DNA of 64,000 bases from Rhodanobacter_A agri. Lineage in GTDB: Bacteria > Pseudomonadota > Gammaproteobacteria > Xanthomonadales > Rhodanobacteraceae. Position 1 is the first letter of the stretch; the number at the start of each line of letters is the position of its first letter. The stretch covers positions 1 through 64,000 of the forward strand of contig NZ_JADIKL010000009.1 of NCBI RefSeq assembly GCF_044904705.1. The letters run 5' to 3'. Below the pieces are notes generated by a model. That model was not told the DNA's origin and searched no databases. It saw nothing but the letters and a program-made list of their open reading frames with translations. Below, piece by piece: positions 1 through 7,490 of the stretch. Made by a program: the position numbers and the translations under genes.

Positions 1-98
1 GTGGTCCCACCCGATCCCATCCCGAACTCGGAAGTGAAACGCAGCCGCGCCGATGGTAGTGTGCATCTCGCATGCAAGAGTAGGTCACCGCCAGGGGC
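1..98 (+). rRNA. rrf: 5S ribosomal RNA, 3' part
   Basis: The first bases align with bacterial 5S rRNA from about its 21st nucleotide: GTGGTCCCACC at the start, CCGAACTCGGAAGTGAAACG at 23-42, GCCGATGGTAGTGTG in the middle and AAGAGTAGGTCACCGCCAGG at the end. The 5' end lies outside the window, so a ribosomal RNA operon must run in from the left. No tRNA gene is seen after it before the terminator. Confidence 0.95.
49..50. other. Placeholder within 5S rRNA: no separate feature
   Basis: These two bases belong to the 5S rRNA gene; no additional feature is claimed here. Confidence 0.01.
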
Positions 99-107
99 TT
101 TATCCTT

Positions 108-139
108 AAACGCCCTCACCGTTATCGGTGAGGGCGTTT
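108..139 (+). terminator. Intrinsic terminator of the rRNA operon
   Basis: A perfect 14-bp stem, AAACGCCCTCACCG pairing with its reverse complement across a TTAT loop, starts ten bases after the 5S gene. The distal arm ends in TTT. Position and stem strength fit the end of the rrn transcript. From here to 388 there is no supported gene. Confidence 0.8.
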
Positions 140-388
140 GCTTGTGCGCGATAGAAACATCGCGCTTTACCTGCAGGCGCCGGCAACAAACAGGCCGGGC
201 CCAGCGTGCGGAACGCATGCGGGCTTCACCCGCGCGCGAACAGCCGCCGCGCGATGACGGCGATCGCGATTAAATCTCACACGGGATCGATTGCGGGATC
301 CTGGAGCGCAGCTATTGGCGACAGCTTCAGGCGACAGCGATGGCCGGTGCTTTCACGGCCATCCGCCCGGACTCGCCAACAGGCTTTG

Positions 389-1660
389 TTACTGCACGCT
401 CTTCTCGTTGGCGCTGGCGTAGACCTGATCGGCCCACTGGGTGGCGTTGAGATAGATCGCCGCCAGGCGTTGGATGCGTTGCGTAGGGATCTGTGCGCTG
501 GTCAGCTCGTTGGCCTCCCAGGCAAGAACCTGCTGCAGGATCGAGGCGAACGGACCGCCGCGGCCGGTCAGCGCGTCGCTGATCTCGGGTGTCAGGCGCA
601 GCTGCGGCAGCAGGAATTCCATCGGCGCGCACATCAGGGTGTCCAGCAGCGAGAACAGGCCGACGGTGAAGGCCATTTCGGCGTGGCCGTGCGGCATGCC
701 CTGGGCCAGTTCTTCGCACATGTGAGCGCGGATCAGCGCGGCGCGCAGCAGCTCGGGCGGGCGGTCGTCCATGCTGCACATCGCCATGGTGTCGACCCAG
801 TTGCGCATGCGGGTGACGCCGAAGAAGATCGCGGCCTGCTGCACGGATTTCAGTTGCCGCGGCAGCGCGAAGTAGGCCGAATTGACGCAGCTCAGCAGCT
901 TGTAGCTGAGCACCGCGTCGTCGCGGACGATGTTGCCCAGCTCGACCGGGCCCGGATTGCTTTCGTGCAAAGCGCCCATCAGGCGCAACATGCTCAGGCG
1001 GTTGGCGGTCAGCACCGGAACGGCCATCGGTTGCGGCACCAGCAGGTAGCGTCCCTGCACCGCTCCCAGCGGCAGCTCCATGCAGCGCTCGTAGGCGAGG
1101 TGATCGTTCACCTGGCCGGCGACCACGTGCAGGCCGCGCGCATGCAGCAGTTGGGCGCGCTGCGCCAGCAGTTCCGGTGCCAGCTGGCTGGCGTCCAGCC
1201 GGACCAATTGCACCATGTGCAGCAGGGCTTCGAACGGCAGGCTGTTGTCGAGATCCTGGCTGCCCACGTCCAGCATGAACTGGCAGCCGCGCTGCGCCAT
1301 CTGCTGCAGGCGCTTCATCAGCGCCGCATCGTTGGCCACGTGCGGTTGCAGCACCACGCCCAGGCGCGGCTGATGCAGCAAGACGTCGGCGTCTTCCGGC
1401 AGCAACTCGGCCGGCAGGTTCAGGAACGCGCGATTGCCGCGAACCAGGCGGGTCAGCGCGCCGTCGGTAATCATGCCCAGCGCGCCCCGCAACAGAGCTT
1501 GCGGGTCGCTGCTTTCGTGATGGAACAGGATTTCGTAGGCGAACAGCTCGCGCTCGCGATTGAGCAGCGGCACGCGCATCACCGGCAGCGGCGGCGCGAC
1601 GCCTTCATAGGCGGTGGATGGGGTAGCAGCGGGAACGGTACTGGCGGGGACGGTGTTCAT
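389..1660 (-). CDS. EAL-HDOD signalling protein (YuxH/CdgJ-like), 423 aa
   Basis: Two-domain regulator. The N-terminal half (about residues 20-200) is a degenerate EAL domain: it keeps YEILF at the signature but not the usual metal-binding acidic residues, so phosphodiesterase activity is doubtful. The C-terminal half (about 205-400) is an HDOD domain, with SYKLLSCVNSAYF and the following RMRNWV segment typical of the family. Proteins of this architecture affect motility and cyclic-di-GMP responses in Vibrio and Xanthomonas (family knowledge). The start is set at the ATG at 1660; the frame stays open to 1726 but those residues look non-coding. It faces the same way as flgN, 99 bp upstream, and may be read with flgMN. 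The exact target is unknown. Confidence 0.85.
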   Translation of the reverse strand: MNTVPASTVPAATPSTAYEGVAPPLPVMRVPLLNRERELFAYEILFHHESSDPQALLRGALGMITDGALTRLVRGNRAFLNLPAELLPEDADVLLHQPRLGVVLQPHVANDAALMKRLQQMAQRGCQFMLDVGSQDLDNSLPFEALLHMVQLVRLDASQLAPELLAQRAQLLHARGLHVVAGQVNDHLAYERCMELPLGAVQGRYLLVPQPMAVPVLTANRLSMLRLMGALHESNPGPVELGNIVRDDAVLSYKLLSCVNSAYFALPRQLKSVQQAAIFFGVTRMRNWVDTMAMCSMDDRPPELLRAALIRAHMCEELAQGMPHGHAEMAFTVGLFSLLDTLMCAPMEFLLPQLRLTPEISDALTGRGGPFASILQQVLAWEANELTSAQIPTQRIQRLAAIYLNATQWADQVYASANEKSVQ

Positions 1661-1759
1661 GCTGGATCCGGCATCGCATAGGGTGGTGAAGCGTGCCGCG
1701 GCTGACGGTACGCAGTAGACGCCCATGCGGGTGCGGGCGGCGATGGACTCATCTCGACA

Positions 1760-2206
1760 TCATGCGGCTGCCAGCGGGCGCGAACGCGCACCGGCGTGCA
1801 GCTCTCCGCTGCGGTCATAGAGTCCGTTGCTGTTGTCCGCGCCGGTCAGCACCGCCAAGGCCTGACGCACCATCTGCAGGCGCTGGCTGACGATGCCGCC
1901 ATTGCGCTGATTGAGCTGATGGCAGTGCCGCAGCGACTGCACGATGGCGGCCCAGGCCGGATCCGGCACGGCCTCGGCGCGCGGCTGTTCGCGCGCCAGT
2001 TGGCGGCGCTCGGCGTCCAGCTGCTCCAGCTGCTGCATCAAGGCCTGCTTATGCGTACCGGCCTGGCCGAGCGCTTCGCTGTCGCCGCTGTCGAGTGCCG
2101 CACGTTCGGCCTCGAGCGTCTGCACGAGTCGATCGAGTGCCTGGCGCATTTCGCCCTGCACGGCCGCGAGGGCCTCATCGAACTCCTGCCGCAGCTGCGG
2201 GCTCAT
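1760..2206 (-). CDS. flgN: Flagellar chaperone FlgN, 148 aa
   Basis: Small, helical, glutamine- and leucine-rich cytoplasmic protein of the FlgN family, the export chaperone for the hook-filament junction proteins FlgK and FlgL. Length matches the family (about 140 aa). A conserved FlgN-type segment, RNGGIVSQRLQMVRQALAVL, occupies roughly residues 101-120. Its ATG overlaps the flgM stop by four bases (ATGA), so translation is probably coupled. Identification rests on this segment, size and the flgA-flgM-flgN order. The cargo genes flgK and flgL are on the other strand at 13593 and 15496. Confidence 0.88.
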   Translation of the reverse strand: MSPQLRQEFDEALAAVQGEMRQALDRLVQTLEAERAALDSGDSEALGQAGTHKQALMQQLEQLDAERRQLAREQPRAEAVPDPAWAAIVQSLRHCHQLNQRNGGIVSQRLQMVRQALAVLTGADNSNGLYDRSGELHAGARSRPLAAA

Positions 2207-2526
2207 GCCTTGCCCGTGCCGCCGAGCTGCCGATCCATGGTGATCATGCGGTCGGCGATGCGGCCAGCATCGACCTTGTAGCTGCCGTCGGCCAGCGCCT
2301 GGCGCACGCGCTCCACCCGCTGCGGATCGACCGCGGCGGTATCGGTGCGCGCTGCCTGCTGCAGCGCCCGGGCCGAGTCGGTCAGCTTGAGCTGGTCATC
2401 GCCCCGGGTGGCGGCTGCGCCGGTGTTTGCGGCGCCGGCGGGAGACTCTGTCGCCGGACTGCTGCCCGCATGGCCGGTGGCTTGCGGGAGTTTCGGCAAG
2501 CCGTTGTTGGAAATTGTCGTGTTCAT
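2203..2526 (-). CDS. flgM: Anti-sigma-28 factor FlgM, 107 aa
   Basis: FlgM binds and inactivates FliA (sigma-28) until the hook is complete and FlgM is exported, which releases the late genes. The C-terminal half shows the family pattern: VDPQRVERVRQALADGSYKV followed by DAGRIADRMI. The N-terminal half is low in structure and rich in Ala, Gly, Thr and Ser, as expected for an exported disordered protein. The ATG at 2526 is the first in frame; the longer open frame upstream is an artefact of high GC content. A strong sigma-28 site lies 38-64 bp upstream, giving the usual FliA-FlgM feedback loop. The gene overlaps flgN. Confidence 0.93.
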   Translation of the reverse strand: MNTTISNNGLPKLPQATGHAGSSPATESPAGAANTGAAATRGDDQLKLTDSARALQQAARTDTAAVDPQRVERVRQALADGSYKVDAGRIADRMITMDRQLGGTGKA

Positions 2527-2563
2527 GCGTCCGTTCTCACTGTGGAGTGGCCCTGTGAGTGCT

Positions 2564-2590
2564 GCATCGGCCTGATGTACGGAAACTTTA
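2564..2590 (-). promoter_or_regulatory. Sigma-28 promoter of flgMN
   Basis: On the minus strand the sequence reads TAAA-N15-GCCGATGC, matching the FliA consensus TAAA-N15-GCCGATAA at ten of twelve positions with exact spacing. It ends 38 bp before the flgM start codon. Confidence 0.75.
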
Positions 2591-2624
2591 GGGCTTGGGA
2601 ATCGGGTGTGGAAGGCATGGCGGG

Positions 2625-3332
2625 TCAGGGCAGGGCAAGCACCACGCCGGGGGCGCGGACCATGGCGTCGACCACCTTGCCCGAGCTCTCGTTGCGCACG
2701 CGCAGGCGGGCGCCATTGTCGCCGCTGCCCAGCGCCACGCCGTCGGCGCGCACCACGATGCCGTCGAGGTCGGCCATCACCTGCACGTGGTCGCCCGCGC
2801 TCACCATGCGCCGACCGGCCAGGGCGGCCGGGGTGAGCAGGCTGCCGCTGGGCAAGGCGCGGGCGAGGCTGCGGCCAGTGACCTGGTCGAGATTGTCGAC
2901 ATAGCCGTAGCCGAGCCGGGTCACGTCGCGCTGCTCGGCGTGCACGTCCGCCGGGCGCAGGCCGTCGCCGCGCAACAGCGCACGGTTGGTCACCAGCACG
3001 GCCCGGAACAATTGCAGTTGTACCTGCACGCGTACCGTCCAGCCGTCGGCTTGCGGGCATTGCACGGGGACGCTCAGCCGCGGCGCGGGACGGATGGCGT
3101 CGGCCAGCACGGCGCGCAGCGGCACGCCGCACGGTGCCAGCCGCAGGCGCGGATCGAGCGGCGCTGCCTGCGCCACGACGCGGCTGCCGGGCAGGTCGAA
3201 ACGGGCGTGCACGGCCTGTTCGGCCACGGCGCGCACGGCGTCGGGCGAAGGCGCGGCGGCCAGGCCGATGCCCGGCAGGCCCAGCCATGCCAGTACCAGC
3301 AGCCGGCCAGCGCTGACGCGGCGCCGGCTCAC
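2625..3332 (-). CDS. flgA: P-ring assembly chaperone FlgA, 235 aa
   Basis: Periplasmic chaperone that helps FlgI assemble into the P-ring. A signal peptide is visible (residues 1-27: Arg-rich start, LLVLAWLGLPGIGLAAA). The C-terminal SAF-type region contains VTGRSLARALPSGSLLTPAAL, then GDHVQVMADL and GSGDNGARLRVRNESSGKVV, all typical of FlgA. The start is placed at the GTG at 3332, which overlaps the stop of the upstream chemoreceptor gene (GTGA); an ATG further upstream in the same frame would overlap that gene by 135 bp and add a non-signal sequence. Coupling of flgA to a chemoreceptor gene rather than to flgB is unusual. flgM follows 98 bp downstream with its own promoter. Confidence 0.9.
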   Translation of the reverse strand: MSRRRVSAGRLLVLAWLGLPGIGLAAAPSPDAVRAVAEQAVHARFDLPGSRVVAQAAPLDPRLRLAPCGVPLRAVLADAIRPAPRLSVPVQCPQADGWTVRVQVQLQLFRAVLVTNRALLRGDGLRPADVHAEQRDVTRLGYGYVDNLDQVTGRSLARALPSGSLLTPAALAGRRMVSAGDHVQVMADLDGIVVRADGVALGSGDNGARLRVRNESSGKVVDAMVRAPGVVLALP

Positions 3333-4633
3333 GCGTCCGCCATCACAAGGTCGAGTTGCCCCAGCAAGGCATCGCGGGCGGATTCGATCTGCCGCGACAG
3401 CGCGGCGGCCTGCGCGGCTTCGCCGTCGCATAGCAGCGCGATGAAGCGGTTGCCCTGTTCGCATAGCTGCATGCCGGTTTCGGTGAGACCGGCCGTGGCG
3501 GGATGATCCGGCCGCTGCGCGCCGAGCCGCTCGACGCTGCGGCGGATCGCATGGGTGTCGAACCAGCGCCGATCCAGCGCGGCAGGTTCGTGCAGGGCCA
3601 GTTCGGCCGCCTGGCGCAGGTTGAGGGATGCCTCGCGCACGGTCAGGCTCAGGCTGCCGGTGTCGTTGCCGCTGACGCCCTCCAGCCAGTCCAGTCCCAG
3701 CCGATGCGAAAGCAGCGCCGCGCGCTGCAGCGCGTCGGACTGCCGCCTCGCTTCGCCAGCGCGGCGCTGCATGGCGCCGAGCGCGGCCTGGACGCTGGTG
3801 GCGCGCGCATGCTGCGCATCGTGGTTCTGCTGCAGCTTGTGGACGCGGTCGCCTGCCGCGCGCAGCGCCTGGCCGCCGCTTGCCAGGGTGGCGCCCGATT
3901 GCGCCGCACCACTCTGCGCCCGTTCCAACTGCTGCAGGCTGTGCTGCACGTCGCCGTTCAATTGCGTGGAAAAGTCGCCGATCGAACCGGTGACGCTCTC
4001 GATCTCGGCCGTGGCGACGGCGGTTTTTTCCGCCAGTTGCTTGACCTCGTCGGCGACCACGGCGAAACCGCGGCCCGCCTCGCCGGCGCGCGCGGCCTCG
4101 ATCGCCGCGTTCAGCGCCACCAGGTTGGTCTGATGGGCGATTTCCTGCACGGTGGCGGTGAGCCTGCGGATCTGTTCCACCTGCTCGGCCAGCTTGCTCT
4201 GGTTGCGGTTCATCGCCGCCAGCGCGCTGCGCAACAGGCGCAGCTGGCCGTCGAGCTCGCTGACGTTGCCGCTGCCGGCCTCGCTGGCCTGGCTGGCCAG
4301 TTCGAGCTCGGCGCCCACCTGCCGCAGTGCCGTCGAGATACCGGCGCTGCCATCCGTCAAGCGATCGACACTGCCGCGACCGTCCTCGCTGGCCTTGTCC
4401 AGCGCTGCTTGTTCTCGAGCCAGCTGCTGCACCGCGGCCAGCACCAGGCTCTGCTGCTCCACGGCTTGCAAGGCCACGGCCGCGGGCGGCCGGCTGGCAA
4501 CACGCGCAAGCAGCGGCGCCAGCGCCTGCGCGGCGCGTGGATGGGTACGCCGGAGTGCGGCGATCCGTGCTTCGTCGCCGGCAGCGGCGGCTTCCACCAG
4601 AGGGGCGAGATGCTGATTCCAGATCAGGCTCAT
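3329..4633 (-). CDS. Soluble methyl-accepting chemotaxis protein, 434 aa
   Basis: Chemoreceptor signalling protein without a transmembrane segment, so probably cytoplasmic. Residues about 100-240 form the coiled-coil signalling hairpin, with the near-invariant tip HQTNLVALNAAIEAARAGEA and then GRGFAVVADEVKQLAEKTA. The N-terminal 90 residues (MSLIWNQHLAPLVEAAAAGD) and the C-terminal 150 residues (LGLDWLEGVSGNDTGSL onward) are helical; the tail resembles a CZB zinc-binding module in place and size, but the His/Cys pattern is not evident. It could signal to either CheA in the window. Its stop overlaps the flgA start. A sigma-28-like site lies upstream, and the gene is divergent from cheV. Confidence 0.88.
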   Translation of the reverse strand: MSLIWNQHLAPLVEAAAAGDEARIAALRRTHPRAAQALAPLLARVASRPPAAVALQAVEQQSLVLAAVQQLAREQAALDKASEDGRGSVDRLTDGSAGISTALRQVGAELELASQASEAGSGNVSELDGQLRLLRSALAAMNRNQSKLAEQVEQIRRLTATVQEIAHQTNLVALNAAIEAARAGEAGRGFAVVADEVKQLAEKTAVATAEIESVTGSIGDFSTQLNGDVQHSLQQLERAQSGAAQSGATLASGGQALRAAGDRVHKLQQNHDAQHARATSVQAALGAMQRRAGEARRQSDALQRAALLSHRLGLDWLEGVSGNDTGSLSLTVREASLNLRQAAELALHEPAALDRRWFDTHAIRRSVERLGAQRPDHPATAGLTETGMQLCEQGNRFIALLCDGEAAQAAALSRQIESARDALLGQLDLVMADA

Positions 4634-4685
4634 GGGTCGAACATCACCTTATTGTCGATGGGGCGGCGGGCTCTTGCAGGAGACT

Positions 4686-4712
4686 GCATCGTCCAAAACC
4701 GCCGCGGCTTGA
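4686..4712 (-). promoter_or_regulatory. Candidate sigma-28 promoter of the soluble mcp
   Basis: Minus strand reads TCAA-N15-GACGATGC, matching the FliA consensus in spacing and at eight of twelve positions. It ends 53 bp before the receptor ATG. It is weaker than the flgM site. Confidence 0.4.
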
Positions 4713-4755
4713 GGAAGCAAACCGCATGCCACTCCATTCCCGGGCGGTCGCGTGC

Positions 4756-4782
4756 TCAAGCGCGGCGCGATGCGGTCGATAG
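4756..4782 (+). promoter_or_regulatory. Candidate sigma-28 promoter of cheV
   Basis: TCAA-N15-GTCGATAG, nine of twelve consensus positions with exact spacing, ends 49 bp before the cheV ATG. With the site at 4686-4712 it makes a divergent FliA-dependent promoter pair. Confidence 0.5.
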
Positions 4783-4830
4783 CCTGCGCGTACGGCCGCT
4801 GCGGCGGCGGGTCATTCGCGAGGAGTCCGC

Positions 4831-5763
4831 ATGGGCGGCACGCTGCTGGAAAAGGTCGAGCAACATACCCGGCTGGCCGGCCACAACCGGGTGGCCATGC
4901 TGCTGTTCCGGCTCGGCGACGCGCAGCTGTTCGGCATCAACGTATTCAAGGTGCGCGAGGTGATGCGCCGGCCGCCGCTGGAGCGCGTGCCGGGCACGCA
5001 TGCCTTGCTGGCAGGCAGTTGCGACTACCGCGGGCAGACCATCCCGGTGATCGACCTGGCCGCCGCGCTCGGCTACCCGCCACTGCGCGACGAGGCATCG
5101 GCACACCTGATGGTTACCGAGTTCAGCCGCTCGGTGCAGGGCTTCCTGGTGGCCGACCTGCAACGCATGGTGCAGTGTGACGGCGACCGGCTGGAGGCAC
5201 CCGCCGCCACGCTGGGCTTCGGCGCGCGGGTCAATGCGGTGACCCGCGTGGACGGCGCGCTATTGGCGGTGGTGGACGTGGAGCAGGTGCTGGCCGGCAT
5301 CGACGCGGCGCCGGCCGAACTATCCGTGCAGATGCAGCGCCTCGCCGGCGCGCACACGCTGGCACCACGGCGCGTGATGGTGGCGGACGACTCGCTGATC
5401 GCCCGCCGCCGCCTGGTCGAGCTGTTCCGGCAGATGAACATCGAGTGCGTGGTGGCGCAGGACGGCCGCGAGGCACTCGATCGACTGCATGAGCTGGCCG
5501 CCGCGGATCCGGCCGAGGGCGTCAAGCTGGTGGTCTCCGATATCGAGATGCCGCGCCTGGACGGCTACGCGCTGACCCGCGCGATCCGCGAGGCGCCGGA
5601 GCTGCGGCGATTGAAGGTCGTGCTGCACAGCTCGCTCAGCGGCATCTTCAACGAAGCGATGGTGAAAGAAGTCAAGGCCGACCGTTTCATCGCCAAGTTC
5701 CAGCCGGACCTGCTGGCGCAGGCGGTGCTGGACTTGTTGCCGGCGGAGCCGCCGGCCGACTGA
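4831..5763 (+). CDS. cheV: Chemotaxis coupling protein CheV, 310 aa
   Basis: CheV joins a CheW coupling domain to a receiver domain and tunes receptor-CheA arrays, with phosphorylation helping adaptation. Residues about 18-160 are CheW-like (LFRLGDAQLFGINVFKVREV, then SCDYRGQTIPVIDLAAALG). Residues about 178-305 are a receiver: VMVADDSLIARR near its start, phosphoacceptor Asp237 in VVSDIEMPRLDGYA, and a terminal KF in place of the usual KP (FIAKFQP). The ATG follows GAGGAG, a good ribosome binding site. It stands alone between the divergent receptor gene and flgB, in the position seen in Pseudomonas and Xanthomonas. Confidence 0.94.
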   Translation: MGGTLLEKVEQHTRLAGHNRVAMLLFRLGDAQLFGINVFKVREVMRRPPLERVPGTHALLAGSCDYRGQTIPVIDLAAALGYPPLRDEASAHLMVTEFSRSVQGFLVADLQRMVQCDGDRLEAPAATLGFGARVNAVTRVDGALLAVVDVEQVLAGIDAAPAELSVQMQRLAGAHTLAPRRVMVADDSLIARRRLVELFRQMNIECVVAQDGREALDRLHELAAADPAEGVKLVVSDIEMPRLDGYALTRAIREAPELRRLKVVLHSSLSGIFNEAMVKEVKADRFIAKFQPDLLAQAVLDLLPAEPPAD

Positions 5764-5794
5764 GGCGCCGGGAGGCGTCAACAAACCGACTCTG

Positions 5795-5822
5795 CCCTGG
5801 CGACGCCGACGCGGCGCCAGGG
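5795..5822 (+). terminator. Hairpin after cheV
   Basis: CCCTGGCG and CGCCAGGG form a perfect 8-bp stem around a 12-nt loop, 32 bp after the cheV stop and before the flgB promoter. There is no T-run, so termination is plausible but unproven. Confidence 0.4.
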
Positions 5823-5865
5823 TGCGGACCCTTCCAGCCCAGTCGTGGCAAGGGTTCCGGTGTGG

Positions 5866-5881
5866 TGGCATGCAACTTGCC
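5866..5881 (+). promoter_or_regulatory. Sigma-54 promoter of the flgBCDEFGHIJKL operon
   Basis: TGGCATGCAACTTGCC has the invariant GG and GC ten bases apart and matches TGGCAC-N5-TTGC at nine of ten positions. It ends 36 bp before the flgB ATG. FleQ (27751) would be the expected activator. Confidence 0.75.
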
Positions 5882-5917
5882 TCCAGCTCCCTGCGGCAAC
5901 CGCACGCGGAGCAGACG

Positions 5918-6331
5918 ATGAGCCCCACACCGCAAAACCTGTTCGGCATCCACACCCAGGCGCTGGACCTGTGGCAGCGCCGTGCCGACGTGCTGGCCAA
6001 CAACCTGGCCAATGCCGACACCCCCGGCTACCTCGCCCGCGACATCGATTTCCGCAAGGCACTGGCCGCGGCCGGCGGCGGCGCCGACGGCAACCTGCCG
6101 CTGCAGGCGTCCACGCCCGGGCAGATCGGCGCCGGGCCTGGCGCGTCGACGGGTACCGCGGCGCTGGCCTACCGCGTGCCGACGCAGCCAAGCATGGACG
6201 GCAACACCGTCGACGCCCAGATCGAACAAGCCGATTTCGCCGCCAACAGCGTGCACTACCAGGCCAGCCTTTCCTTCATCACCGCGCAGATCCACATGCT
6301 GCGCACCGCCATCACCGGAGGGCAGAGCTGA
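5918..6331 (+). CDS. flgB: Flagellar proximal rod protein FlgB, 137 aa
   Basis: Rod subunit exported by the flagellar type III system; with FlgC and FlgF it forms the proximal rod. The N-terminal rod motif LANNLANADTPGYLARDIDF is plain. The C-terminal helix (YQASLSFITAQIHMLRTAIT) is the matching axial-protein coil. The ATG at 5918 follows GCGGAG; the frame is open further upstream but runs back through the sigma-54 promoter, so the longer start is excluded. First gene of the rod-hook operon; its stop overlaps the flgC start. Confidence 0.94.
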   Translation: MSPTPQNLFGIHTQALDLWQRRADVLANNLANADTPGYLARDIDFRKALAAAGGGADGNLPLQASTPGQIGAGPGASTGTAALAYRVPTQPSMDGNTVDAQIEQADFAANSVHYQASLSFITAQIHMLRTAITGGQS

Positions 6332-6750
6332 TGTCGCTCTTTTCCATCTTCAACGTGGCCGGCTCCGGCATGGCCGCGCAGTCGTTGCGGCTCAATACCG
6401 TGGCCAGCAACCTGGCCAACGCCGAAAGCGTGTCCGGCACGCCCGAGGGCGCCTACCGTTCGCGCGAGCCGCTGTTCGCCGCGGTAAAGGCGCAGCAGTC
6501 CGGCGGCAACGCCGATGGCAGCCAGGGCGTGCAGGTGCTCGGCGTCACCGAGAGCCAGGCCGCGATTCCCCAGCGCTACGAGCCGGGCAACCCGATGGCC
6601 AATGCCGACGGCTACGTCTACGCCAGCAACGTCAACCCGGTGGACGAGCTGGTCAACATGATCTCGGCGTCGCGTTCGTACCAGAACAACGTCGAAGTGA
6701 TGAACAGCGCCAAGCAACTGATGCTCAAGACCTTGACCCTCGGCCAGTGA
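6331..6750 (+). CDS. flgC: Flagellar proximal rod protein FlgC, 139 aa
   Basis: Rod subunit. The N-terminus carries the flagellar axial motif (SLRLNTVASNLANAESVSGT) and the C-terminus the conserved NPVDELVNMISASRSYQNNV followed by MNSAKQLMLKTLTLGQ, the usual FlgC ending. The length is standard. The ATG shares one base with the flgB stop (TGATG), so the two are translationally coupled. Confidence 0.95.
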   Translation: MSLFSIFNVAGSGMAAQSLRLNTVASNLANAESVSGTPEGAYRSREPLFAAVKAQQSGGNADGSQGVQVLGVTESQAAIPQRYEPGNPMANADGYVYASNVNPVDELVNMISASRSYQNNVEVMNSAKQLMLKTLTLGQ

Positions 6751-6760
6751 GTTTCCTGCC

Positions 6761-7456
6761 ATGACTACCAGCGTGACCAACAACGTCGGCACCACCAGCA
6801 CCACCACCGGCGGCGCGGCTACCGGCAGCGCCACCGCGGCCAGCTCCGCGCTCGGCAACACGATGAACCAGGCCGACTTCCTGAAGCTGCTCACCACCCA
6901 GCTGCAGGCCCAGGATCCGACCAACCCGATGGACAACTCGCAGTTCGTCTCGCAGCTGGCGCAGTTCAGCCAGCTGGCTTCCACCCAGGACCTCAACACC
7001 AGCCTCAACAGTCTCTCCAGCCAGATCACCAGCGGCCTGCAATCCTCGCAGGTGCTCGGTTCGGTCGGCCTGGTGGGCCGCCACGTGCTGGTGCCGTCGG
7101 CGAATCTCAGCTACGCGGGCAGCGCGCTGGACGGCGCAGTCGGCGTCACCGCCACGTCCTCCGACGTGCAGCTCGTCATCAAGAACAGTAGCGGCAAGGT
7201 AGTGCGCACGCTCGACATGGGCGCGCAGCAGTCCGGCCTGGCTCGTTTCGACTGGGACGGCACGGACGACAACGGCAACCCGCTGCCCGCGGGCGACTAC
7301 AGCATCGCGGCCGCCGACCAGAGCGGCAACGCACTTTCCACGTATGCAGACGGCACGGTGAGTGGCGTGGGCTACGGCGGCAGCAGCGTGGGTACGTACG
7401 TGCAGGTAAACGGCGTGGGCGGCGTGCCGCTCAGCGCGATCGCGCAGATCAACTGA
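6761..7456 (+). CDS. flgD: Hook cap / scaffolding protein FlgD, 231 aa
   Basis: FlgD caps the growing hook and guides FlgE polymerisation. The diagnostic N-terminal segment is present: MNQADFLKLLTTQLQAQDPT, then NPMDNSQFVSQLAQFSQLAS. The C-terminal part has the FlgD Tudor/FlgD-Ig fold signature (RFDWDGTDDNGNPLPAGDYS). The first 25 residues are a Thr/Ser-rich export signal region. It lies 10 bp after flgC and 34 bp before flgE. Confidence 0.95.
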   Translation: MTTSVTNNVGTTSTTTGGAATGSATAASSALGNTMNQADFLKLLTTQLQAQDPTNPMDNSQFVSQLAQFSQLASTQDLNTSLNSLSSQITSGLQSSQVLGSVGLVGRHVLVPSANLSYAGSALDGAVGVTATSSDVQLVIKNSSGKVVRTLDMGAQQSGLARFDWDGTDDNGNPLPAGDYSIAAADQSGNALSTYADGTVSGVGYGGSSVGTYVQVNGVGGVPLSAIAQIN

Positions 7457-7490
7457 CCGCCGACAACAACCTTCCAGCGAGGAACCATCC

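Noticed and set aside
49..50. The low-confidence placeholder entry listed at these coordinates
   Set aside because: It carries no biological claim; the bases are part of the 5S rRNA gene and should be read as such.
206..1681. 491-aa open frame opposite the EAL-HDOD gene
   Set aside because: It is the antisense shadow of a protein with clear domain motifs and has Gln/Arg/His-rich composition without any motif.
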